DNA of 64,000 bases, from the NCBI GenBank assembly GCA_026182355.1, contig JAPFBL010000117.1, positions 496,001 through 560,000 on the forward strand, read 5' to 3'. A model generated the notes under the pieces. That model was not told the origin of the DNA. It searched no databases and saw only the letters and a list, made by a program, of their open reading frames with translations. Within the stretch, counting starts at the first letter, position 1, and each line of letters starts with the position of its first letter. This document shows, one piece after another, positions 33,740 through 45,862 of this stretch. The translations under genes were made by a program, and so were the position numbers. The DNA comes from Hermatobates lingyangjiaoensis (Eukaryota > Arthropoda > Insecta > Hemiptera > Hermatobatidae).

Positions 33740-34320
33740 ATATATATACATTTTCGATGAAAATACGATCAGACAAATGATGTTCAATGTAGGCAAAAAA
33801 ATAAAGAGAAATTAAAAGCACACACTTACAGACTCTAATTATTGGTTTGAATAGTCTTCTGGAGAGATAAAGAGAGAAACCAAACATACTAGTACAGAGA
33901 TGGTTGGAGACCAACAATATTGCCGGATACGCGCTCGGACACAGAGGATTAGATAGAAAAAAATAAATTTATAATTAAACTAGGAAATATGAAATAATAA
34001 TAATAAAAAATAAATAATAGATAAACTTAGGGATGAACAGTTAAATAACATTTATTTATGTTCCATTTCCTCTCTTCATCCTTCAATTTATTATTTATTT
34101 ATTTATTATTATTTGTTCATATTTTTTTAATTTAAGTTTCAATTGACTTCTGTCTACCTTGTCCTCTGTGACTGAGCGTGTGTGGGGCAACATTGTTGGT
34201 CTCCAACCGTCTCTGTACCTGTGCGCTTAGTTTTCCTCTCTTATCTCTCCTGCTGAAGGCGGCTGAAACAAATAAAATGGAGACTGTGAGTGTGGTTCTT
34301 TAATTTTTTCATGTTTATTC
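33740..34320. repeat. Family C fold-back with an inner inverted pair (C3)
   Basis: Outer minus copy (about 33770-33907) and outer plus copy (about 34195-34310) carry family C sequence. Inside lies a second inverted pair: GGAGACCAACAATATTGCC near 33905 against GGCAACATTGTTGGTCTCC near 34190, with a GGACACAGAGGA-type partner. The AT-rich middle is unpaired. The hammerhead-like cores (about 33833-33868 and 34245-34285) are decayed. Confidence 0.7.
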
Positions 34321-34333
34321 AATTTTATTGAAC

Positions 34334-34336
<3 letters not shown>

Positions 34337-34371
<35 letters not shown>
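34337..34371. repeat. (TA)n microsatellite
   Basis: About 35 bp of TA between C3 and B7. Confidence 0.95.
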
Positions 34372-34372
<1 letters not shown>

Positions 34373-34374
34373 AA

Positions 34375-34645
34375 ATTTTTTTCAGTTCAGTGTCGCGTGT
34401 TCATTCAGACTATAGTTGTTGTTAAAATCCACATACTATTTTTCTTTGTAAAATAATTTGTAATGTAATACTTAGTTTTTCTGTTTCAAAATGTATACTT
34501 CTGCCTATTAAAAACGTTTTAAATAAAAAATCGAAACGTTGGCAATGAGAGTTTAATTTGAACCTGAAGAACTGACTGAGTCCCGATAAACTATAGTTTT
34601 GTTTCTATTCCACGGTCGATACTTTTATCAATATTTATATATATA
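34375..34645 (+). repeat. Family B-related element (B7)
   Basis: Contains TGTTAAAATCCACA, TACTTAGTTTTTCTGTTTC, a TTAAATAAAAAATCGAAACG core and CGGTCGATACTTTTATCAA, ending in a TA tract. Parts match 5.09-5.29 kb in both orientations and 32.55-32.69 kb. It is the longest version of this sub-family. Confidence 0.72.
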
Positions 34646-34659
34646 TATATCACTTAAGT

Positions 34660-34899
34660 AAACGAAACACGATCCAAACTGGACACAATACGAGTTCAAA
34701 ATTCAAGAAGAGTACACACAGAGCAAGGAAACACACTTACAGACTCAAATTTTCGGGTAATCCGTCTTCAGGAGAAAAGAGAAAGGGAGACCAAGCACGT
34801 TGTAGACGCAACGGCAAGTAACCCGTTGGGTTACCCAAAAATTTGAGTCTTGAAGTGTGTTTCCTTACTCTGTGTGTACTCTTCATGAATTTTGAACTC

Positions 34900-34902
<3 letters not shown>
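34660..34902. repeat. Family C' fold-back pair
   Basis: ACACACAGAGCAAGGAAACA (minus) against TGTTTCCTTACTCTGTGTGT (plus) define the arms. The minus arm has a motif at 34744-34774: CTC, CTGAAGA, C, GGATTACCC hairpin, GAAA, AATT, T, GAG. The plus arm has lost the core: GGGTTACCCAAAAATTTGAG. Confidence 0.75.
34744..34774 (-). ncRNA. Hammerhead-like motif, family C'
   Basis: CTC/GAG stem I, CTGAAGA, C, a weak GG-ATTA-CCC-like hairpin, GAAA, palindromic AATT and T. A 3-bp stem I is short. Confidence 0.42.

Positions 34903-34974
<72 letters not shown>
34903..34974. repeat. (TA)n microsatellite
   Basis: About 72 bp of TA; it gives the Ile-Tyr runs in overlapping frames. Confidence 0.95.
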
Positions 34975-34975
<1 letters not shown>

Positions 34976-34979
34976 CAGT

Positions 34980-35230
34980 GTAAAAACTGAAAGAACTCAC
35001 TCCTGTTTTTCAATCAACGTCATGACTAAGCTCGGTCGTTGGTTGGTTTTGCAATCAAGTGACCATTTCTCTTCCTAATGACGACAAGAGACGAAATATA
35101 AGACTGAGTTGTGTCCGTTCCTTCTATGTGATGTTTCTGTACAATTTGAATTGTTTCGTAGCTGATCCCATAAATTTCTGCTTTTATATATTCAAAACTA
35201 TGGCAAAACCTTCCAAAATGTACACTAATA
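34980..35230 (+). repeat. Family D-related terminal copy (D2)
   Basis: CTTCCTAATGACGAC at about 35070 followed by GACGAAATATAAGACTGAG. The core is CTAATGA, GAAA is at 35091-35094 and the ATAT palindrome follows. Stem II is broken (GAC facing GAC). A frame of 60 codons overlapping it is fortuitous. Confidence 0.5.
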
Positions 35231-36399
35231 TAACAAAATGAACTCAGATGTCTAATTTACGAATGATTAATACCTATAGATGTAGAAATGTATTAGTGAT
35301 TTAACTAATAGAAAAATAATTAAGAGTAAAATCATTATAAGTTGACATTCATTTTTAGGTTGACACTACATTAGTTTTAATATTAGTTGCATGAATTCTA
35401 AATAATTGTAAAACTATTTTTCCTAATAATCATTAAACAGAAAATGTCTAAGCGTGAAACCATGTAGCATATCGAGACTGATGGAAATGTTATTAATTTG
35501 CCATGAGGGATGAATCCTTAAATGCTGAAAGTTATTTTGATATTTTTCTTGGTTGAATATTCCACAAAATCTGAAGAACTGAAGTTCATAAGTTCTAAAT
35601 TTAAAGAATTTAAAGCGACCAATTTAAACTTGCAATAAATACCTGGTCTAAAGTATTTTCCAGTAACAGTAATACAGTAAGTTACCTTCTATTGCACTAA
35701 TTTTGGTGATAACAGTTAATTCTGATTGAGAAAGGGAAGTAATATAAAATTTTTCTGTTTTAATATCATTGCTTGTGTTATTACCCAGTGTCTTAGATGT
35801 AGTTACAATTTAAGAGATGGTAATAAAGTTAATCTAATAAACTATTCAGAACTAAACATTTTTTTACACATGTTTATACAGAATGTGTAGTATTCTTATT
35901 TAGACCTGAATTTACTGCTAATTGATTCTGATCCATAATTCTTTGCATTCAATTAGAGATGAAGAAAGATGTGTCATTTGGTAGACGACTGTAAAACTTA
36001 TGGTTACCATTTGAAGCTAATGTGTAAATTATATTGTGAAGGAAACATCACGTGACAAATTCAGCAGTCTTAAATGAACACGCTAAATTATTTCATGGTG
36101 CGAACGTCTAATAGTAGGTAGCACTACAAAGAAATAAAGAAGTAATAAAAGTCTTGATGACACTAAACTTTAATAAATAAATGACATGATTGTTTAAAAT
36201 TTAAGGCTTAAATATCTAATTAGTTAATGTGAAGGCTTCGAGAACAGTAACTACGAACAGCTTGTGCCTGCAGGCTTATCTACGTATGGGTGCCGGTGCG
36301 AACGGATAATGCAACGGAATACATTACTTATCTTTTCGATTTCACTTAACTTCGATTTAACTCATTATTTTATTTGGAGTATTATATATATATATATAA
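35231..36399. other. AT-rich, no gene seen
   Basis: No open frame above 60 codons; no repeat recognised. Confidence 0.6.
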
Positions 36400-36572
36400 A
36401 GCTTTCACATAAACACGTGAAATAACAATCAATGATCAAACCACAATAAGAAATGGGAAAACAAGACTAAGAGTTGGGTTTTATCGTTGGGTTTTTGACT
36501 CTGACGAAGACCGCTTGTTACGGTTGAAAGATCTTAGTCTTGTTTTCCCATTTCTTATTGTGGTTTGATCAT

Positions 36573-36576
<4 letters not shown>
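36400..36576. repeat. Family A fold-back (A4)
   Basis: The left arm ends early at CAAGACTAAGAG (about 36472). Spacer TTGGGTTTTATCGTTGGG. The right arm is complete to GGTTTGATCATTGAT and runs into a TA tract at 36577-36625. Confidence 0.88.
36497..36539 (+). ncRNA. Hammerhead-like motif, A4 right arm
   Basis: Consensus family A form: GACT, CTGACGA, ACCG/CGGT stem, GAAA, AGATCT, T, AGTC. Confidence 0.57.
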
Positions 36577-36625
<49 letters not shown>

Positions 36626-36626
<1 letters not shown>

Positions 36627-38090
36627 CAATATAAATAATGAAACTAAACATTCGTAAGAATGTGTTACTTATGAATGTTATGAATACTTGTACTCATTAC
36701 TTGTAAATCATATCATTGAATTAATTTTAAGGTTACTTGTTCCACTTGGTTTTTGAATGACAGTCAGTGAGCAGTAGCTCTACTTCCATTTGCTCTCTGA
36801 AGGTTATTTGTACTAATATTCTGATTATATTTTCGTTAACATTAGTAAGCTGTAGTAAATATATTAATATAAATTAAGTAATCACACTGATTGATCATAA
36901 TTTCTGAACATTAATTCTGGTCCAAGTTTAGTTCATTTATATATTTAATGAATCGAATAACTAACAAATTGTTATTCGCATAGTAGATATTTATGAATAA
37001 CTCAGATTCGCTATGTTTTTATTGTCAAAAGGTGTTATACTCATTATATTTCTGGCCAACAGCTATTTTTTTCACAATTAAAATATTTTCATACCTTGGT
37101 CATTTTTTTTTTATATTTGAAATCCTTAAAAAGAAAAATTATTGGTAAATTTTCCAAAAAAAAATTCGTTGGATTGTATTTTGTTCTAGAAATAAGGTAG
37201 ATTTTTTTTTTATAAGGGAATTTCGATGATGATATTTGAATATAATTGATGATACATCAATTTTTATAATACATTGGTAAATCTTTATAAGAATATTTCA
37301 CATCATATGAAAAAAAATCAATATTATCATTAGTTATATGATTTATAAAAAGTCCATGATTTAATTAAAAAATTGTAATTACGAATATATGTGTTGCATT
37401 AATATGATACATTCTCCATGATATATTTAACAAAATATACAATATTTATTTGAACATCAAAAACAATCATGAGATAAATGAACACAAATCATATTGACTA
37501 AATGGGAAATGGTGGGGTGAGATCCTTGAGTCACCATTTCAGACGTAATTTTTTTTTACTTCTTTCTGACCAAGAGAATTCACTCATTAATGACATTGTC
37601 TATACAGAAAAAGGGACAGCTTAATTATTGTCATTATTTATAATGAATTGTTTTAAATGAAGGCCAACCCGAACTGAATAATATTTTGTTTGACTTCATT
37701 AGGCCTCAATTTGTACTATAATTGTTTAGTATGATTATAAATATATTTCAATTTATATGTTTTTATTTTCTTTTCATTTTTGTTTAATACTTATTTCTTA
37801 TTTCTATTATTTACTTCATTTTTAATAATTAAAACAGTCAGACCATTGTATCTTCTATCTTTTCCATTATATGAATAGAGTTAGGTACATAATCGTGAAC
37901 TGAGGGATAATAAGAACTAATGGCAGTATAATCGAATTCTTTCAATCATAAAAAAAGAATGTACTACTGTTGTTTCTAGAGGATATCCAATTCTCCTACT
38001 ACTGATGGCAGACATGCAACGATAATGAACTAAAATGAAATTTTAATCTTATGTGTTTCATATAATATTTTATCCCCCCGTGATATTATA
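36626..38090. other. AT-rich, no gene seen
   Basis: Nothing recognisable on either strand. Confidence 0.6.
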
Positions 38091-38099
38091 AATATATAT

Positions 38100-38410
38100 A
38101 TATAAACTAGAATTTTCAAAAGAACACTTAGAAAAGAAATCACTGAACTCACTACTATATCTCGATGTCCTCGTCGTCAGGAATAGATGTGAATCGCTCC
38201 AAAGGCATTATATATATAAATGAGATTATTATAAACCGAAAAGATAAATAACAGAAAAAACAACACATAAAGAACGAGAATACTTACTGGATCAAAATTT
38301 CGAACCGAAGTTCGTCATCAGGAAGAGAGTAGAAGGGAAGGAGAAGAGGTACGTGCTTTCAGGACTGCTAGGCAAGGATTAGTTTATTTTACGTTCTTCA
38401 TGTGTATTTT
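38100..38410 (-). repeat. Two family D terminal copies in series (D3, D4)
   Basis: Minus-strand cores CTGACGACGAGG (about 38170-38181) and CTGATGACGAAC (about 38310-38321) lie some 140 bp apart in the same orientation, separated by a short TATATATA tract. A TA tract also ends the second copy. Confidence 0.55.
38292..38324 (-). ncRNA. Hammerhead-like motif, family D4
   Basis: CTTC, CTGATGA, C, GAAC-TTCG-GTTC hairpin with a UUCG-type loop, GAAA, TTTT, then GAT. The self-complementary word is lost (ATTT), so stem III is weak. Confidence 0.4.
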
Positions 38411-38440
38411 TTCAGATTATATATATATATATATGAATAA

Positions 38441-40610
38441 TAATCAAAAAACACTTGATGGATTGTTCATTTTTGGGCCTTTTTATGTAAATGAAGAAAT
38501 GTTTTTCAGGGGGAAAATAAATCAACATAGTCATTGTAAGAGAGTGCTGGTTATGGGTTCTACCCCTTTCAATTCTTTTTAGGCTTTGAGTTGTAAAAAT
38601 TGCTTAATTGTTTTATTGATTGTACTTTTCTTTCAGTTTTGAATACTCTTTTGGGTTTGATATCATCAAAGTACTTGCTTCTTTACTGAGAGCTGTTTTA
38701 GTTCAAATCCTCATGCAAGCAAATAAATGCGGGGTTAGAATATGATTGACTATATACCATCCCTTTAACCACCATATAAGACATTCGAATAATTTTATTC
38801 GAATTTCTTATCGTAGAATTAATTTTTGGCAGGCTCTTGATCGGGAGTTATTGTTCTCCCTAACAGTTGATGCATGCTGGTGGCAGAGTTCACTGTACAT
38901 GATCATAATGTGGCTTCTCAGTTACAAATCTCAACACCCTCATTGTATCGATCATAACCATACTTAACCATCTAAAGCAACTTATTGAGTAACTTGCACA
39001 CGGACTGATGTTTAATTTTTAATATGCTATGTCTATTTCTTCTGGAATGTATTTGTAATAAAGGTGAGAATAAATGTTAGGATATTTACTTCAGTTTCAC
39101 TGACTTTTCTTGTAATTATTTTCACTCCTACCTCTCATGGTAGTTCCAATTCCTGTTCTATTTCTACCATGGTACAGTTAAGCAAGTAGTTGCAATAAAT
39201 AACCTCTCTAGAGATATTAATTCACTGGTGCGGAGATAACGCTACAGTAACGTCGCCCACTCGACTGAGGTCCATAAGTTTTTTCGATTGGTCTGCACTC
39301 GCTGTCTCTCCCAATCTTTCATCGCCTCCCAACATTCTTATCGCATTAATATTACTTACCATTTTCACTTTGATTTTATTATCATGGAATGGTGACTTTT
39401 TTTGATAACTCTTCTTTTTGTTTTTATTATTAAATACACGAGCAATATTGTGTGTCATTTATAACTGATTTTCCAGTCATTGATCTCCCAATTCTTCAAT
39501 TGTTTACTCAGTCTTATTCTACTTTTTTTTTGTTGTGTCATTGATTAATGTGAGAAGAATATTATTTGGAAACATTACAAATGTAAAAGTTTAATCTTAG
39601 AGTGCGTTAAATACTGCTTGTATGTCGTAAATATAATGTATAGTTTTTTCAAACTTCACAAATAACCATTCATTTTAAACTTTAGAAATAGACATATTTT
39701 ATGTCACCGCAAATTGATGCATAATATTTGATTCAAAAATAGTAAATTTTGGCATTGATAGATCGTTGAAACTTCACACTGATTTAAAAACTTTTCGTTG
39801 TTTGCAACTGAGAAATTAATTTGATTCAAAATAGATAGTCTTGGATTAATTCTTTCACTAAATGCTCGTACTATTGTAAATTTATTTCTCATAAACTATT
39901 GATTACTGTAGTCATCGTTTTACGAAGTAGAAAGTTTATATAATGCATTTTGATAGTAGTTGCTATCTAAAATGATTATAACAATTCGGCTCTTCTTAAT
40001 ATTATAATATCTATTATTTTATTAGAAGAAATATTTATTATGTTATAACTGTACCTCCACATATCGACATTTCAGGGCGGTGGCTACTTCGAATGAACAC
40101 TTAGAGTTGCCTTATTCTTACGATAAGACAATACAAGGAGGCAGGTAATTTGCTGCAGCTCTGACTGTTCCGTGATGCCACTTACCAAACTGAAAAATGA
40201 GTTAAGGTTACATTTATATAAAATTAAGTCAATAAGATTTTTTGAGTGAGAATATTATTTAGTATTATATTACAATATATTTTTACCTAACATTTACCTA
40301 GCATGCGATAAAATGATTTTCTTGGTTAGTCTAATGTTATATATTGTTTAGCTATTTTGAATAATTAACTTATAAATGCTGATCTTCCAGAATCTACTTT
40401 CCACACTTGTTTGTTTGATCCCAGTTATTCATTTGTCAGGGTTACCCCTTCAGTCACTAATTTACTAATTGATTATTAGGTTTCAATTTTGATGTACATG
40501 TTCTGTGTTTGTTACCTATGTTTCAACAAATGCAGATAATAGTTAGTTTCTGCTTTCTTTTCTTTATTTTATTTTTTAAAATGAAAAGCTTCATAAGAGT
40601 TTGGTTGTTT
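38441..40610. other. No gene recognised
   Basis: Several 60-78 codon frames. The minus-strand frame at 39222-39458 ends with a compositionally protein-like stretch (MLGGDERLGETASADQSKK) but is not recognised. Confidence 0.45.
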
Positions 40611-40757
40611 ATTTGTATTTCAAAAATATTTGAAATACAAATACAAATACAATATATTTTGACATGAAAAATACAATAAAAAATTTTTATTGTATTGTAT
40701 GTAAGATTTTCATCTTACATGAAAATACAATACAAAAATATTTTCATGTAAGACAAA
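40611..40757. repeat. Cluster of overlapping hairpins
   Basis: Three near-perfect inverted repeats in 110 bp: 40611-40642 (14-bp arms, AATA loop), 40671-40695 (12-bp arms, one-base centre) and 40699-40720 (9-bp arms, TTTC loop), plus outer pairings such as 40690-40700 with 40725-40735. They share the words ATACAAT and CATGAAAA, so they look like repeated local inversions. Confidence 0.85.
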
Positions 40758-40949
40758 ATCAATGATCAACCACAATATGAAATGGGAAAACAAGACTAAG
40801 ATCTTTCAATCTTAACAAGTGGTCTTCGTCAGAGTCAAAAACCCAACTGGTTTGCTTGCTACGGTTGAAAGATCTCAGTCTTGTTTTTCCATTTCATATT
40901 TTGGTTTGATCATTGATTGTTATTTCACGTGTTTATGTGAAATCTTTTT
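40756..40949. repeat. Family A fold-back, right arm truncated (A5)
   Basis: The left arm has a full minus-strand motif (about 40793-40835) with some changes in the hairpin. The right arm lacks the CTGACGA part and starts at GCTTGCTACGGTTGAAAG. It ends at ACGTGTTTATGTGAAATC. Confidence 0.82.
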
Positions 40950-41158
40950 GTAAGATGAAATGTGTTCCACATTACTTCTGCTTTGAAGACGACTTACTTA
41001 ACATTGTATTAATTAGAGTACTAATTAAATACTAGTTTCAATACTTATACCGACATAAGATCAAAAAGGCGATAAGATGTTTAGTTCACGGCAAAAGATA
41101 AGGTGAAAGTTACTAATCAGTCAAAAGATAGTAGGTGATATAGACTACAAAACTACAA

Positions 41159-41291
41159 ATTAGTAATTGACGTATATAAAAAAAAACAAAATAAAGAAAG
41201 AATTAATGATGAAAAAAAGCAGATCATGGTTAAAGCAGTATTGGGATTATGTAAAACTTACGTATTGGAAACCTGTAGGTGAGTACAGCAA
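41159..41291 (+). repeat. Local duplication, copy 1
   Basis: Contains GCAGATCATGGTTAAAGCAG and GGATTATGTAAAACTTACGT; matches 41936-42079 with few changes and small indels. The overlapping 65-codon frame is broken in the second copy, which speaks against coding. Confidence 0.85.
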
Positions 41292-41344
41292 AATAATGAT
41301 ATACTTACTTGACAAAAGCCCTACATACAAAAGCCCTTCCTGCG

Positions 41345-41517
41345 CTTTCACCCTTTTAAAATAACTCTCTTCCCTCCCACTCTTCTCAACTCCTCACCAG
41401 ATGTTTTCTGCATCTAGTGTTTTAGTTGGGTTTTTGACTCTGACGAAGACCGCTTGTTACTGTTGAAAGATCTTAGTCTTGTTTTCCAATTTCTTATTGT
41501 GGTTTAATCATTGATTG
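41345..41517 (+). repeat. Single-arm family A copy with extended inner region (A6)
   Basis: CTCTTCTCAACTCCTCACCA and TTTTCTGCATCTAGTG precede the usual GACTCTGACGAAG motif (41436-41478). The inner region is shared with both arms of A9. One change in the hairpin (ACTGTT for ACGGTT) weakens stem II. Confidence 0.8.
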
Positions 41518-41935
41518 TAAGGCTTGACATACAACACAGTGTCATACAATATAGAAATCAAAACATTTTATAAATGGAGCCCAATAGAATAGCAAGTGTA
41601 CCTTATGTATATAACATTTGAAACTCCAAACGGGGAATATTCTTACGAATATCACGACAAACATCTGAGCTTAATTTAAAAAGCTTGTGTTTACCTAAAT
41701 GGAATAAATGGAGGAGAACGACTTGAATTGAAACATTTCAAGTTTATAAACAACAAAAAATTGCCTAACACTCTCAAGGGAACTGGATAACTAAATAACA
41801 AACATATAATTCAAATTGATTACTTCTTTAAAAAGATTAAAACAGATAAATGTATATAAAAAATAATTTTATTGTACGGTTCCAGAATATTAATGAATTT
41901 TAATGACAACATTGAAGATGACTATACATTACTAG

Positions 41936-42079
41936 AATTAGTAATTAACGTATATATATAAAAAAAACAAAATAAAGAAAGAATTAACTTAATTATGAAA
42001 AAAAAAGCAGATCATGGTTAAATCAGTATTGGGATTATGTAAAACTCACGTATTGGAAGCCTGTAGGTCAGTACAGAAA
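41936..42079 (+). repeat. Local duplication, copy 2
   Basis: See copy 1 at 41159-41291, about 780 bp upstream; the family A6 copy lies between them. Confidence 0.85.
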
Positions 42080-42080
42080 A

Positions 42081-43790
42081 TTGAAGATGACTATATCACT
42101 GAAAATAACATCTGTAAACAATCAATAGTATCTTGAATGTGAACGTATTCAAAAAAGTGATAAGATAGGATATTTTTTTTATAAATTATTTTAGGGAATA
42201 TATTTCAAATTATAATAATGTAAATATGAAGGAGCCATTGATGAAATAGCTGTCAGATATTATATCACGCTAAAAAACTGTTTAGCTACAGTTAAAAAGT
42301 GTCAAATTCTGCTTTCCTAACGGCGTAGGATTAAGGAAGGATGTGATAGTTTTAAATTTGGTCTGGAGTTGAACGGCCAGAATTGCTTTTCCCAATTGAC
42401 TTACGACCAATCGTGTCTCGCTGGTCTCCAGGGCACCCGCTGCGCAAATTTCTAACCCTCCTTGGTCCACACCCAATCACGTGTTTTTAAGGGGAAATCA
42501 TTTCCTACCCCAAATTGCTTTTTTGTTCATTCAATTCGTATACCACAATTATGTGTTTCTAAAAACATCACTAAAAAATCATGTGTAACATTTTTTTTTC
42601 TAGTTGTATTAAAAAAGTTAGATTATTTCATACAACGGAGTGAACAAGTTTAATTACCCTAGGGTTTCAAATGCTTTGGAATGATTGATAATTTACTTTA
42701 ATAATAAATTGTACTCTCTTCTACACTGCACATTGTTAAGATAGTTTTATTTAGTTATTTCTTTTCTCTTCAATCAATATTTTCTAAGATGATGTTAAAA
42801 CTCTGATGATGTCTTACATTATTTTTTTTAAATTCAGTTTGTATATATCGAATATTAATTAATAGATTTCAATGTAAGCTATTAACATTGCAATAAACGA
42901 AATTAAATGTAACAAAGTCCGGTGTACGTGTGCTCAAAGCAGGAGATTTTATTCATACAGAAAAACAAAATATAACCATCGATGAATAAAGCTAACCGTT
43001 TTACTTTCCATTTTTCATGGTTTTAATTTATATTTAAAGGAAAAAATATAAAGAACCTAAAAATTCTAGGATTAGCAAATAACTATTTATTAAAAAAACC
43101 AGTACTAGTTTTAAAATGTTGAAAAATACAGTTGCTACTCAAATCTTTTAAAGCTAGATTTGTGCAGAGTTAACCCAACTAAGCGTTTAGAATTAGAGAG
43201 AATTCCTGAAGAAGTGAAAAAGACTAAGCAGTAAATTGAATGAAGAAAACAAACAAGAAATAAGGTCATTACAAAAATGAAAGCAAGTTCCCTTTGATTT
43301 GGTAAAAAGTACCTTACAGCTGAACTATAAACCCTCTAGTTTTACTACAACTAAACTTTAACCTCATAAAAACAACTTATTTTAACTTATTTTCTTTAAA
43401 TTATGCTTTTTAACATTTATAGTTTATTATTAATACAATTGTCTAAATTAATGTAATCATATTTTCTGTTATTAATTGAATAATGTGATCTAGTTATCAA
43501 GTTTACGTTTATAAACGTAAAGCTATTAAGTAATTATACCGTTAATAATTATAGAAGTGTTTCTAAAAGATTCTACGCCTTTACTGGGCACTGAGGCGAT
43601 AAATGGCAGGTAATTGCACCCCTGGCATTTTATTAACAATAAGATAAAGAAAATTGTTCACAATCCTGGTAAATATTTATGTTTTTAAAATGATTGTAGC
43701 ATTTATAACATTCCTTAAAAGCTTAATATGGAAGTAATGAAAAGAGTAACTATGTAACTGTAATTTATATTATGAATTGCTTTGTTTTTA
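42081..43790. other. No gene seen
   Basis: AT-rich apart from 42.36-42.48 kb. A perfect 20-bp palindrome TTTACGTTTATAAACGTAAA lies at 43502-43521. Confidence 0.5.
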
Positions 43791-43792
43791 GT

Positions 43793-43802
43793 ATATATAT
43801 AT

Positions 43803-43850
<48 letters not shown>
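43793..43850. repeat. (TA)n microsatellite
   Basis: About 58 bp of TA with one slip. Confidence 0.95.
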
Positions 43851-43851
<1 letters not shown>

Positions 43852-45280
43852 TCACACAAGGGGTTCATGAGGATTTTGGTCATAAAACATACAACTCCTG
43901 ATTATAAGCCGATGTTTCACCAAAAGTTGTTTGGCATTTTCAAGGCTAAAAAACAATTTATTAACGATATTAAAGTAAATATTTATATTTATCTTAAAGT
44001 AAAGCAAGATAAATACAAAACCGGACACCACCCAACAGAAAACAAACGACACAAACAAAAATTTTGTAACAAGAGAACCACAAACAATCATAAAATACCT
44101 GTTATTATTATTTAAAAATCGACATTTGTTGTTTAAACCTAATTACTGGTTATTAATTATTCAGAACATCAAAAAACCCGATTTTCAAACAGCAAAACAA
44201 CACACAAACAGTAACAAACACAGAAAACTACAAAACAATGAAAAAAGAGAGTCAAAAATTAAAAGAAATTAAGGGAGAAAAACAAAAAACAAAAAACCTT
44301 ACAAAAATTATTACCTTGACTTAGAAGAAACACCATTTACTGGTCCATGCTTATATCTGGCTGTATCATAACAGATACACATAAACAGGAAGGTTACATA
44401 ACCCTAAAAACGGAAAACAAGCTACTCCCCTAATGTCAACATGAAAAAGAGTTCAATAGGAACTATTGGAGGAGATTGGAATAAATTAAACTAAGATTGA
44501 TATGTCAGATTTCTTATTACAGGCAGTTGGTGTGTTCATAATGTTTATCATTTCTTTTAAATATCTCTTTTTTGTGTGCTTTTCATGCTCCAGAATTTTG
44601 GTTTCGTGAAACGCAATCGAATGTCCCTTTGTACATGCGTGATTTGCTAGATATATATATATATATATTTTATAAATTGATTTCCGATAAAAATCGATTG
44701 GTTGTCAAGAGAGATAAACTGTTACGGCTGAAAGCTGTGTCATATACAACTCATTTGTCGGCCAAGTTGCTTACAGCTGTTGTTTTAATAAACGCCAGCA
44801 GACCTCTCTAACTCCACATTTCGACATAATAAATCAATCCTACATCTGGCTATGACCAGTCTTTTAACCAGAGCTTCCTCCATCAAGCATAACTCTCACA
44901 AATGTATTCCGTAGAAATCATTTTTCTACTTTTATAAAAATAACATGTAATTTAGCAATTTGTCTCTGTAACTGAATCAAAGAGGAAAAACAAACATCTA
45001 GTGTTTTGCATATATATTGCCTTTACTCAACTTCGTTACAATTAAAAAAACCTATCAATAAAATAGTAAGCAGTATAGTTTATTGCATTAAAGTTAATCA
45101 AGATATAAACGAACATGAAAGGTAATTTTACTATTAATTATCAATAATTATTTATGTAATAACTGTTTTCTGTCAATGTATTGTAAAGATTTTAGAACCA
45201 TTATTTGTAAAACTTGCATAATATATGCATATATATTATGATTATAATTATGATTATGCATATAAATTATATATATATAA
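43851..45280. other. No gene recognised
   Basis: Two overlapping opposite-strand frames of 79 and 82 codons at 43852-44115 are mutual shadows. The stretch at 44.1-44.3 kb is ACAAAAC-rich. Confidence 0.45.
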
Positions 45281-45375
45281 TGATTTCACATAAATACGTG
45301 AAATAACAATCAATGATCAAACCATAATAAGAAATTATGTAACAAGCGGTATCGTCAGAGTCAAAAATCCCAACT
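45281..45375 (-). repeat. Family A single-arm fragment (A7)
   Basis: GATTTCACATAAATACGTGA to GTCAGAGTCAAAAATCCCAA with the segment holding the AGATCT palindrome deleted. Confidence 0.75.
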
Positions 45376-45399
45376 TATCATTGGATAAAACCACAAAAA

Positions 45400-45535
45400 A
45401 AACACGAAAACCCTTGTGGTTTTCACAATGTGGTCATCTAGTCTACTCCTGATGACGAACAACAGTTCGAAATATTGAATTCTGTAAGTGTTCTTTTTAT
45501 TCTTTTTTCTGTGTCGTGCTTTGTGTAATTTAAAG
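45400..45535 (+). repeat. Family D terminal copy (D5)
   Basis: CTACTCCTGATGACGAACAA to GAATTCTGTAAGTGTTC, ending near a TA tract. It is inserted directly next to A7. Confidence 0.6.
45445..45480 (+). ncRNA. Hammerhead-like motif, family D5
   Basis: ACTC, CTGATGA (45449-45455), C, GAAC-AACA-GTTC hairpin, GAAA (45469-45472), palindromic ATAT, T, GAAT. Stem I pairs at three of four positions. Confidence 0.52.
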
Positions 45536-45562
45536 TTATATATATATATAATATATATATAT

Positions 45563-45720
45563 ATGATCAAACCACAAAATGAAATGGGAAAACAAGACTA
45601 AGATCTTTCAAACGTAACAAGTGATTTTGTTATGGTTGAAAGATCATAGTCTTGTTTTCCCATTTCATATTGTGGTTTGATCATTGATTGTTATTTCACG
45701 TGTTTATGTGAAATCTTTAT
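45563..45720. repeat. Family A fold-back with shortened centre (A8)
   Basis: Both outer arms are present (ATCAAACCACAAAATGAAAT and its partner). The centre between GTAACAAGTGAT and TATGGTTGAAAG has lost the CTGACGA cores. Confidence 0.85.
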
Positions 45721-45734
45721 ATATATATATACAA

Positions 45735-45850
45735 AATAAAAGGTAATCAGGACTCAACGAGTTCTTCAAACCTGAAGAACTGATTGAGTCTTGATAACTT
45801 TTATTTTGTTTCTACTTCATGTTGGATACTTTCGTCAACAATTATATATA
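45735..45850. repeat. Family B-related fold-back fragment (B8)
   Basis: ACTCAACGAGTTCTTC faces GAAGAACTGATTGAGT (inverted), followed by TTTTGTTTCTACTTCATG and a TA tract. Confidence 0.65.
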
Positions 45851-45862
45851 TATATATATATT

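Noticed and set aside
34737..35013. Frames with long Ile-Tyr repeats as proteins
   Set aside because: They are translations of the (TA)n tract. Similar cases near 6.56 and 20.56 kb are rejected for the same reason.
39222..39458. Minus-strand exon with a G|GTAAGT donor near 39359
   Set aside because: The donor would cut the frame before its most protein-like part, and no acceptor or homology supports it.
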